From the NCBI RefSeq assembly GCF_001418135.1, contig NZ_LIPQ01000103.1, positions 1 through 64,000 of the forward strand: a stretch of DNA of 64,000 nucleotides, read 5' to 3'. The position numbers and the translations under genes are program-made. Position 1 is the stretch's first letter. Every line of letters starts with the position of its first letter. Below, piece by piece: positions 41,426 to 48,332 of the stretch. The notes under the pieces were generated by a model. That model had not been told where the DNA came from, ran no database searches, and worked only from the letters and a program-made list of their open reading frames with translations. This stretch comes from Streptomyces aureus (GTDB lineage Bacteria; Actinomycetota; Actinomycetes; Streptomycetales; Streptomycetaceae).

Positions 41426-42075
41426 CCAGCTTCCTGACCCACCGAGCGCACGTGCACGACGCCCGTCTCTCCCTCCGTCGCCGGCACAGCGCGCTGCGGA
41501 CCTGCATCACCCTCTTTGCTCCGTACGGCTTCCGGGCGACGTACCACCACCTCACGCTCAGCGCCGCGATCCCCCGGCGGCTGGAGGCGGACCCGGACGC
41601 GCTGGTGCGGGCGGTGGAGGAACTGCATGAGGCGCGGGTGCTGTGGCTCGCGCGAGCGAAGGAGTACGCCGCGCAACGCCGGGCGGAGAAGCGGGCGGGG
41701 CGGCGCCCTGTACAGAATCCGCGACCGTGGTGGCTGCGGAGCTGGTGGGAGGGCCCGAACCGCGCCTGGTACGAAGACCCGTTGCGCCATCCGTCGCTGC
41801 GGCTGCCTGAGTACGTCCGGCGACAGAATGCGATTCTGGACGGCGCCGACCTCCCCGGCTGCCCCGCCTGCGGGGACGAGAGACCGCTGGTGTCGAACTC
41901 GACCGGGCACGGCTGGGTGGAGCTGTGCCGTGGGTGCGCCTGGGTGCTGGCGCCATGTCCGTGCGGGCAGCGGCCCCGGTTCGTCCCGGAGACGCCGTTC
42001 AACTGGAAAGGGATCTGGCAGCGGGCGCACATGAGCGATGACGGCATGCCGAACCCACATTGGCCTGCGGGCTAG
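41422..42075 (+). CDS. Zinc-ribbon protein, second gene of a coupled pair
   Basis: This 217-residue protein starts MTSFLTHRAHVHDARLSLRR. The N-terminal half is basic and helical (RRLEADPDALVRAVEELHEA). The C-terminal half has four or more zinc-type Cys: LPGCPACGDERPLV and LCRGCAWVLAPCPCGQRPRF, giving CxxC-x(n)-CxxC-x5-CxC. It is likely to bind nucleic acid or a partner; no family was recognised. Translation is coupled to the gene before it. Confidence 0.7.
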   Translation: MTSFLTHRAHVHDARLSLRRRHSALRTCITLFAPYGFRATYHHLTLSAAIPRRLEADPDALVRAVEELHEARVLWLARAKEYAAQRRAEKRAGRRPVQNPRPWWLRSWWEGPNRAWYEDPLRHPSLRLPEYVRRQNAILDGADLPGCPACGDERPLVSNSTGHGWVELCRGCAWVLAPCPCGQRPRFVPETPFNWKGIWQRAHMSDDGMPNPHWPAG

Positions 42076-42241
42076 CCGGTTGGATGCGGCATGGGGGGCT
42101 TGGGTGTGGACGATCAGCTGGGTGGCGCGCGCTCTTCAGATCGTTGCCCGCCGCGCAGGTGATCGTTGCCCGGCGCTCCTCGTAGTGAAGAGATATCGCG
42201 GACGCTGCTGGGAGGTCGCTGTGGAAGCACTCAGGGAGCCT

Positions 42242-42280
42242 TTTCCAACCTCAGGTCGAGGCGTGGTGAAGGACGAGAGA
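42242..42280. repeat. Solo copy of the left end of the IS at 42735-43650
   Basis: CTTTTCCAACCTCAGGTCGA here corresponds to CCTTTCTAGCCTCAGGGCGA at 42735, and both continue GGCGTGGTG-AGGACGA. A matching inverse (CAGGTTGGAAAG) is at the right end of the IS. The 42338-42731 gene therefore lies between two copies of the same IS end. Confidence 0.5.
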
Positions 42281-42337
42281 GGGCTTAGCGAGGCCGTTCC
42301 CGGTGGCCCGCACCAGGGATGGGCCCTGCCCGTTCGT

Positions 42338-42731
42338 TCAGGAAGCCCGGATCGCCCGATCGATCTCCGCGCCGGTGCAGGCCACGACGACGGGCCACTC
42401 GTTCCTGAGGGCGGCAGGCAGAAGGTCACGGTCCTCGTCCCGCTGAATCATGGTTGGTCCGCCCGGGACGACGAGCACGGCATCCAGTCGGCGCAGCAGG
42501 ACGGCCAGGAGGTCCATGATTCCGCCGCCTCCGAAGCGGTTGAAGGTGATGTTGTCCGGACTGGAGAAGAACACACCAGCCTCCTCCCTCTCCGCCGTAC
42601 GCACCTGCAGGAAGTTCGTTCGGGGGTCCCGTGCCACCGCATAGGGGGGCGAGGACCTCGTGCGCAGCACTCATGTCCAACGGCGTCGGCTCACCGTTCT
42701 CGAACCGGCATACGAAGATGTCGAAACTCAT
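42338..42731 (-). pseudogene. Hypothetical protein gene, frameshifted
   Basis: From ATG 42731 the frame reads MSFDIFVCRFENGEPTPLDM, SAAHEVLAPLCG and is then shifted near 42640. In the next frame it continues with PRTNFLQVRTAEREEAGVFF, DNITFNRFGGGGIMDLLAVL, LRRLDAVLVVPGGPTMIQRD and ends IDRAIRAS. Together these form a protein of about 130 residues of a small family frequent in Streptomyces, often near SUKH genes. One indel would repair it. The start abuts the IS end at 42735. Confidence 0.6.
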
Positions 42732-43544
42732 GGAGTCCTTTCTAGCCTCAGGGCGAGGCGTGGTGCAGGACGACGGCCTACCTCGGTTTGTGCAGTTCAG
42801 GTGCAGGGTGAGGATGGCCTGGACGAGCCTGGTGATGCGATTGGTGCTGCAGCGGAGTTTGCGTAGCAGGCGCCAGGTCTTCAGGGTGGCCATGGCCTGC
42901 TCGGCCAGGGCCCGGATGCGCGCGTGGGCGATGTTGACGGCTTGCTGTCCTGCGGACAGTCGCTCCCACCGGCCGAGGAAGGGCACCCGGACGGTGCCGC
43001 CGGCGCCCTGGTGGCCCTTGTCGGCCCAGCAGGCCAGGCCCACGTCGGTAAGGGCATCGGTGATGCCGTGGCTGCGGGCCGCCTTGATGTCGTGGACGGC
43101 GCCGGGCAGGGCGGGCGAGGCCCACAGCAGGCGGCCGAACGGGTCGGAGATTACCTGCACGTTCATGCCGTGCTTCTTGTGCTTCCCGGAGTTGAACGGG
43201 CGGTCGGCGGTCCGGTCGATCGCCAGCAGCGTCCCGTCCAGGATCACGAACGCCTTGCGGGATGCGGCCTTGACCGCACTTGCCATGTCCGGGGCGAGTG
43301 CGGCCAGGATCTCGACGGCCTCGGCGATGTACCGGTAGGCGGTGGTGGTGCCGACGCTGAAGCCGGCCGCAAGCTGGGCATAGGCGTGTTCGCACCGCAG
43401 GTGAGCCAAGGCCAACAGGGCCTGACGGCCGGTGGTCAGCCGCCGCCAGCAGGTGCCACGCTGGCGGCGATGGGCACGCAGGCGGGCGGTCAGGAAGCGC
43501 AGAGCGGAACTGGACACGTCGATCCCTGACGGGTAGGCAAGCAT
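42426..43544 (-). CDS. IS5-type transposase reading through its own element end
   Basis: The 372-residue frame starts MLAYPSGIDVSSSALRFL. The transposase part comprises RCEHAYAQLAAGFSVGTTTA (HTH), VILDGTLLAIDRTADRPF (first Asp), ACWADKGHQGAGGTVRVPF (second Asp) and ARIRALAEQAMATLKTWRLL (Glu). It ends near LTLHLNCTNRG (about 42785). No stop follows, and the frame passes the IS end into the first codons of the neighbouring gene fossil (MSFDIFVCRF). All catalytic residues are present, so it may still be active. Confidence 0.8.
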   Translation of the reverse strand: MLAYPSGIDVSSSALRFLTARLRAHRRQRGTCWRRLTTGRQALLALAHLRCEHAYAQLAAGFSVGTTTAYRYIAEAVEILAALAPDMASAVKAASRKAFVILDGTLLAIDRTADRPFNSGKHKKHGMNVQVISDPFGRLLWASPALPGAVHDIKAARSHGITDALTDVGLACWADKGHQGAGGTVRVPFLGRWERLSAGQQAVNIAHARIRALAEQAMATLKTWRLLRKLRCSTNRITRLVQAILTLHLNCTNRGRPSSCTTPRPEARKDSMSFDIFVCRFENGEPTPLDMSAAHEVLAPLCGGTGPPNELPAGAYGGEGGGWCVLLQSGQHHLQPLRRRRNHGPPGRPAAPTGCRARRPGRTNHDSAGRGP

Positions 43545-43650
43545 GAAAGCCTCTGGTGGAGACGGTTCTCTTGGTTAGAAACCCATCTACCAGGGGCTCC
43601 ACTGCGCTGTCAGCCCAACTTGCCATCAAAGAAACCAGGTTGGAAAGTTC
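42735..43650 (-). mobile_element. IS5-type insertion sequence
   Basis: About 0.92 kb with imperfect ends: CCTTTCTAGCCTCAG at the left and CAGGTTGGAAAG at the right (inverse CTTTCCAACCTG). It carries one transposase. The right end abuts the tail of a membrane protein gene (43652-43758). Confidence 0.6.
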
Positions 43651-43651
43651 T

Positions 43652-43758
43652 CACTGACCGCCTGGATCGCGTTCAGCGGGACCATTCCCTTGGTCGGCCC
43701 CGCGGTGGCAGTCAGCCTTTATCTCCGAGACGGCACCGTCGGCGAGGGCCTGCCATGA
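43652..43758 (+). pseudogene. Tail of a membrane protein cut off by the IS
   Basis: The frame SLTAWIAFSGTIPLVGPAVA then VSLYLRDGTVGEGLP and a stop begins exactly at the IS edge. It looks like the last helix and C-terminus of a small membrane protein. The N-terminal part is not seen on the other side. Confidence 0.35.
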
Positions 43759-43907
43759 ACAACCGTGCCGTCGACTTGCTGAGGTCGGCGCATCCGCGGC
43801 GAGGTGAGGTGGGCCTCGCTCTGCCCGCAGTGGTCGTCGGGCCCGCCGCTGCTGTTGACCCGGCAGTTGTTCCTCCGGATGCCGGGATGGATCTCCGGTA
43901 TCGCCCG

Positions 43908-45386
43908 CTACGCTCCGGCTGACGTGCCCGCGTCGCTGTGCGTTCGAGTATCTGAGCGGCGGTTCTTTGCCGCACCCGAGTCATCCGTCTCACGGTTGGT
44001 CAGGGTTTGGAGTATGAGCGCGCCCACGCACAGCAGCGCGCCCAGTCCCCAGATCGTCAGATAGGCGGAGAGCGCTGGGACGTCCGTGTCCCTGACGACC
44101 AGGGTGCCGAGGACGACGGCCGAGCCCGCGCCCGCGAGGCTGCCGCCCAGGGTCTTGAGGTTGTTGTAGACGGCGGTCGCGCTCGCCGTGCGGTCCGGGG
44201 TGCTGCGTTCCGCGATCAGGGTGGGCAGACCGCCCATGGCCAGGCCCATGCCGAAGCCGGAAACTGCGGATGCCAGGGCGAACAGCGGCAGTGTGGTGTG
44301 GCCGGCGATCAGCCCCACGTTGCCGGCGGCCATCAACGCGAAGGCGAGCAGCAGGACGCGACGGTAGCCGGTGCGGGCCGCCACTCGGGCCACGAGGCTC
44401 GCCCCGGCGAAGGCCAGGACGTGGGGCACCGCGCCCCACGCGCTGATCTCCCAGGTCGTGAGCCCGAACCCGTATCCCTCGTCGTCCGTCGACGCGGCGA
44501 TGTACGAGATGCCGACTGCCTGCCCGCCCAGCATCACGGCGCCGAAGACGAAACCGGAGACGTAGTACGGCGCGGACCGGGGGTGGGCCACCGCCCGGAC
44601 GTCGACCAGGGCGTGCGTCCGGTCCCGTTCGAGCCGGACCCACCAGGCGAGCAGGGTCAGGGAGAGCACGAGGCCGCCCAGGGTGAGCGGAGAGGTCCAG
44701 CCCCAGGTCGCGCCGCGCGCCGTCGTGCCGAGGAACAGCAGCAGCGCCAGGCCGAGCAGCAGTGCCCCCGTCCAGTCCATCCGGCCGGGCGCGCGCGTCC
44801 GGGACTCGGGGATCGCGCAGTACGACAGGGCCACACAGGCGCAGGCGATCGCGGCGAGGACGCCTAGCGTCGCCTGGACGCCACCGGTGAGTTCGAGCAA
44901 GGGGCCCGCCAGGCCATGGCCGAGGAGCGAGCCGAAGGTGAGCGCCCCGACGAGGAGCCCTACGGCCCGCCTCGCGCCCTCGAGGTCGAGCCGGTCCCGT
45001 ACGAGACCGATCTCCAGCGGCAGCAGCGCCGCCAGCGGACCCATGAGGGCACGGCCCACCAGCAGCACCGTCAGATTCGGTGCGAGGGCCACCAGGACGG
45101 TGCCCGCCGCGACACAGACCAGCGCGATCCGGACCAGTCGACGGTGCCCGTACAGATCACCGAGCCGCCCCAGCACCGGCACCCCCACCGCGGCGGCCAG
45201 GAACTGGACCGCCATGTACCACTGCGCCTCCGACGCGCTGATGGACTGCCAGTCCTGCACGGCGGGCACCAGCGCCGGGCCCGACCCCTGGAGGAAGCCA
45301 CTGACCAGCTCGAAGACGACCAGCAGACCCACGACGGCCGTGACCCGGGGCGCCGCCATGCCCTCCGTCCCGCTCGGCGCTCTCAT
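43908..45386 (-). CDS. MFS transporter, 14-TM drug/proton antiporter type
   Basis: This 492-residue protein starts at MRAPSGTEGMAAPRVTAVVG. Hydrophobic spans run throughout. Loop 2-3 contains GRLGDLYGHRRLVRI, the MFS signature. The central and C-terminal helices (GALLLGLALLLFLGTTARGA, GFVFGAVMLGGQAVGIS, SAVSGFGMGLAMGGLPTLIA) fit the DHA2/EmrB-like group. Its ATG overlaps the stop of the M20 amidohydrolase gene (ATGA), so export or import of that enzyme's substrate or product is the likely task. The final 30 residues are polar and cytoplasmic. Confidence 0.88.
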   Translation of the reverse strand: MRAPSGTEGMAAPRVTAVVGLLVVFELVSGFLQGSGPALVPAVQDWQSISASEAQWYMAVQFLAAAVGVPVLGRLGDLYGHRRLVRIALVCVAAGTVLVALAPNLTVLLVGRALMGPLAALLPLEIGLVRDRLDLEGARRAVGLLVGALTFGSLLGHGLAGPLLELTGGVQATLGVLAAIACACVALSYCAIPESRTRAPGRMDWTGALLLGLALLLFLGTTARGATWGWTSPLTLGGLVLSLTLLAWWVRLERDRTHALVDVRAVAHPRSAPYYVSGFVFGAVMLGGQAVGISYIAASTDDEGYGFGLTTWEISAWGAVPHVLAFAGASLVARVAARTGYRRVLLLAFALMAAGNVGLIAGHTTLPLFALASAVSGFGMGLAMGGLPTLIAERSTPDRTASATAVYNNLKTLGGSLAGAGSAVVLGTLVVRDTDVPALSAYLTIWGLGALLCVGALILQTLTNRETDDSGAAKNRRSDTRTHSDAGTSAGA

Positions 45387-46585
45387 GCGGACGCCCCGGT
45401 GGCGAGCCGCCGCTCCGCAAGCTCGGCGAGCAGCGCCGCCTGGCGGTGGAGCACCTGGTCGTCGAACATGGCCCGCGGGGAGTGGTTCTGCGGCGCCTTC
45501 ACCACGTCCACGCCCTCGGGCGCCGCGCCGACCAGCAGCATCGCGCCGGGCACCTTGTTCAGCACCAGGGAGAAGTCCTCGGAACCGCTCGCGGGCTGGG
45601 GGGCGTGCCACACCTCGCCCGGGCCGAACAGGTCGCGCGCCGTCTCCAGGGCGAACTCCGTCGCGGCCGGCTCGTTGACCGTGACCGGGTAGAGCATCTC
45701 GTACTCCACCTCCGCCTCCAGGCCGTGCGCGGCCGCGATCCCGCGCACCAGACGGGGCAGCCCCTTGGCCAGCCGCTCATGGTTGGCTTCCGAGTAGCTG
45801 CGTACGGTCGCCTCGAACTCGGCCGTGTCCGGGATGACGTTGTGCTGCGTACCGGCGTGCAACCGTCCGACGGTCACCACCACCGGGTCGAAGATGTCGA
45901 AAGTGCGCGTCACCCAGTTCTGCAGCGCGGTCACCATCTCGCAGACCGCGGGCACCGGGTCCTTGGCGTGGTGCGGAGCCGAACCGTGCCCACCCTCGCC
46001 CCGCACCGTCACCCGCAGGACGTCGGATGCCGTCATGACGGTGCCGGGCCGGGACGCGACCCAGCCGCCCGGCAGGCGGTTGGCCGACACATGGAGCGCG
46101 AAGGCCGCGTCGAGGGGCTTGCCGGCCGCGTCCAGGACACCCTCGTCGATCATCGCGCCCGCGCCGTTGTGTCCCTCCTCGCCCGGCTGGAACATGAACA
46201 CCACGTCGCCCTGGAGGCTCTCCCTGCGGTCCGCGAGCAGCGTCGCCGCGCCGACGAGTCCGGCGGTGTGCAGATCGTGTCCGCAGCCGTGCATCCGGCC
46301 CGGCACCTCGGAGGCGTACTCCACCCTGGTGAGTTCGTCCACCGGCAGTGCGTCCATGTCGCCCCGCAGCAGGACCGCCCCGCCGGGACGGCCACCCCGC
46401 AGCACGGCCGTGATGGAGGTCAGCTCCCGGCCGAGCGTGATGTCGAGGGGGAGACCGTCGAGCGCGGCAAGGACCTTCTCCTGCGTACGCGGCAGCCGCA
46501 GACCCAGCTCCGGTTCGCGGTGGAGCAAGCGGCGCAGCCGCACGAGATCGGGCTGGAGTTCCCTGGCGCGTTCCAGTACGGACAT
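45383..46585 (-). CDS. M20 family amidohydrolase (hippurate hydrolase / N-acyl amino acid deacylase-like)
   Basis: This 400-residue cytoplasmic metallohydrolase starts MSVLERARELQPDLVRLRRL. Metal ligands and catalytic residues are in place: LLRGDMDALPV, MHGCGHDLHTAGLVGAA, QPGEEGHNGAGAM, FALHVSAN in the core, GRLHAGTQHNVIPDTAEFEA in the dimerisation domain and APQNHSPRAMF near the end. The reaction would be removal of an acyl group from an amino acid or a related amide. It forms an operon with the MFS gene and is divergent from the Lrp-type regulator at 46690, which probably controls both. A decayed relative lies at 56440-57636. Confidence 0.92.
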   Translation of the reverse strand: MSVLERARELQPDLVRLRRLLHREPELGLRLPRTQEKVLAALDGLPLDITLGRELTSITAVLRGGRPGGAVLLRGDMDALPVDELTRVEYASEVPGRMHGCGHDLHTAGLVGAATLLADRRESLQGDVVFMFQPGEEGHNGAGAMIDEGVLDAAGKPLDAAFALHVSANRLPGGWVASRPGTVMTASDVLRVTVRGEGGHGSAPHHAKDPVPAVCEMVTALQNWVTRTFDIFDPVVVTVGRLHAGTQHNVIPDTAEFEATVRSYSEANHERLAKGLPRLVRGIAAAHGLEAEVEYEMLYPVTVNEPAATEFALETARDLFGPGEVWHAPQPASGSEDFSLVLNKVPGAMLLVGAAPEGVDVVKAPQNHSPRAMFDDQVLHRQAALLAELAERRLATGASA

Positions 46586-46689
46586 GCTGCGTCAACCTCC
46601 TGGTACGGTTCCGGCTTTCGATGGGGCAAGACTGAAGTACTCACCATCCCGTCGGCTCTGAATCGCAGGAAACACGCAAGGGGCATCGC

Positions 46690-47751
46690 ATGACGCAGGA
46701 TTCTGGGCATGGTCAGGTAAGGGCCCTCGACGACGTCGACCAGGCCCTGGTGCACGCACTGCAGATCGCCCCCCGGGCCGGATGGAACGAGATCGGCGCA
46801 GCACTCAGCCTCGACGCCGTAACCGTGGCCCGCCGCTGGCACCGGCTCACCGAAGCCGGCGCCGCCTGGATCAGCTGCTCCCCCTCGCCCGCCCTCGCCT
46901 CGGCGGGACAAGGACTGCTCGCCTTCGTCGAGGTGGACTGCGCCGGCGGCAGCCTGCTGACCGTGGCCCAGGCCCTCGCCCAGCTGCCCCACGTCACTGC
47001 CGTCGAACACGTCAGCGGAGACCGCGACCTCCTGCTCACCGTGATGGCCCCGGACCTCGCGGCACTCACCCACTGGATGACCCGCGGCATCGGCGCGATG
47101 CCGGGCGTCGTCGCCAGCCGCACCCACCTCGCGAGCACCGTCTACACAGAGGGCAGCCGCTGGCGGCTGCGCGCCCTCGACCGCACCCAGATCGCCCGCC
47201 TCACCGACACCGACACCGCCCGCACCGAGGCACCCGTCTTCCCGCTCACCGACCTGGACCACGCCCTCATCGCCGCCCTTTCCATGAACGGCCGCGCCAC
47301 CTACCGCGCACTCGCCGACGCCTGCGGGGCGAGCCCGGACACGGTCCGCCGACGGCTCGGCCGGCTCTTCGCCGCCGGCATGCTCCAGACCCGCTGCGAG
47401 GTCGCACGCCCCCTGTCGGAGTGGCCGGTCACGGTGATCCAATGGGGGCGGGCAGCCGCGGGGGAGCTGGAACGCGTCTCGCGCGGAGTCACCGGCGCCC
47501 GGGAGGTACGCCTGTGCGCCGGCGTCACCGGCCGGAACAACGTCCTCATCATCGCCTGGGTGAAGTCCCTCACCGACGTGCAGCGCTTCGAGGTACGACT
47601 CGCCCAGCGCGTTCCCGGCCTGGAGATCACCGACCGGGCCGTGGCGCTGTGGCCGCTGAAGCTCAGCGGCCATCTCCTCGACGAACAGGGCTACCGCATC
47701 GGCGGCGTTCCCCTGGACGTCCGCACGGCGGGACCGAGCACCCGGCCCTAA
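46690..47751 (+). CDS. Tandem Lrp/AsnC family regulator
   Basis: This 353-residue protein has two Lrp units. Unit 1: LDDVDQALVHALQIAPRAGW with NEIGAALSLDAVTVARRWHR (HTH) and the RAM-like sheet LLAFVEVDCAGGSLLTVAQ, AVEHVSGDRDLLLTVMAPD. Unit 2: LTDLDHALIAALSMNGRATY, RALADACGASPDTVRRRLGR, then VRLCAGVTGRNNVLIIAWVK and WPLKLSGHLLDEQGYRIGGV. Fused double Lrp proteins usually control one adjacent divergent operon in answer to an amino acid or its derivative; here that is the M20/MFS operon, 104 bp away. Confidence 0.9.
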   Translation: MTQDSGHGQVRALDDVDQALVHALQIAPRAGWNEIGAALSLDAVTVARRWHRLTEAGAAWISCSPSPALASAGQGLLAFVEVDCAGGSLLTVAQALAQLPHVTAVEHVSGDRDLLLTVMAPDLAALTHWMTRGIGAMPGVVASRTHLASTVYTEGSRWRLRALDRTQIARLTDTDTARTEAPVFPLTDLDHALIAALSMNGRATYRALADACGASPDTVRRRLGRLFAAGMLQTRCEVARPLSEWPVTVIQWGRAAAGELERVSRGVTGAREVRLCAGVTGRNNVLIIAWVKSLTDVQRFEVRLAQRVPGLEITDRAVALWPLKLSGHLLDEQGYRIGGVPLDVRTAGPSTRP

Positions 47752-48332
47752 GGCCCTGCCTGACAAAAGGCCGCGGCCGCGGAGCGCATGGCTCGGGTGG
47801 CGATGGCCACCCGGTGGCCCATCGGCCACAGACGCGCCCGCCCTGCCGTGGAGTACACCCGCGACGTCGACGACTGGCTCGCCACCGTTGCCACCCGGCC
47901 GATCTGTCGGCGTCACCCCGCAGGCCACGTCAAGTCGCCGCAGGCCACAGGGTCCGGCCCGAAAGCAGCGTCACGCGACTGCGTCGACAGCGAAGTTGGT
48001 CCGCGCAGGTCAGCGACTTCGGACTAACTTCGTTGTCAAAGGACACGAACTGCAGTGGCCGTCTCGGATGTGGGTTCTCAATAGCCGCGCCATATGCTCA
48101 GCGGCAATCGCATTCCCGGACCACATATGGGACTGCTGCAGGGTTGGGTGACACCCGACCGAGACCGTGAGGTAATCAGCGACCGTGGGGTTCAGGGAGC
48201 GACGGGAACCTGCCACGTGGCGCGAACAAGCTTGTTTGGCAGGGGGATTGGGCTGGAAATCAGGAATGGGGAATCGGGGCCATCACGCCACGACCCGGTG
48301 GGGTCGCCCGGCCCCGGAAACAGGGGGCAAAT
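47752..48332. other. Gene-free stretch
   Basis: 580 bases without a recognisable gene on either strand. It contains the promoter region of the large toxin gene; CAGGGGGCAAAT just before 48333 is a weak ribosome site. Confidence 0.45.

Noticed and set aside
46420-47928. A 502-residue frame opposite the Lrp regulator
   Set aside because: Antisense shadow; the plus strand carries the clear double Lrp protein.
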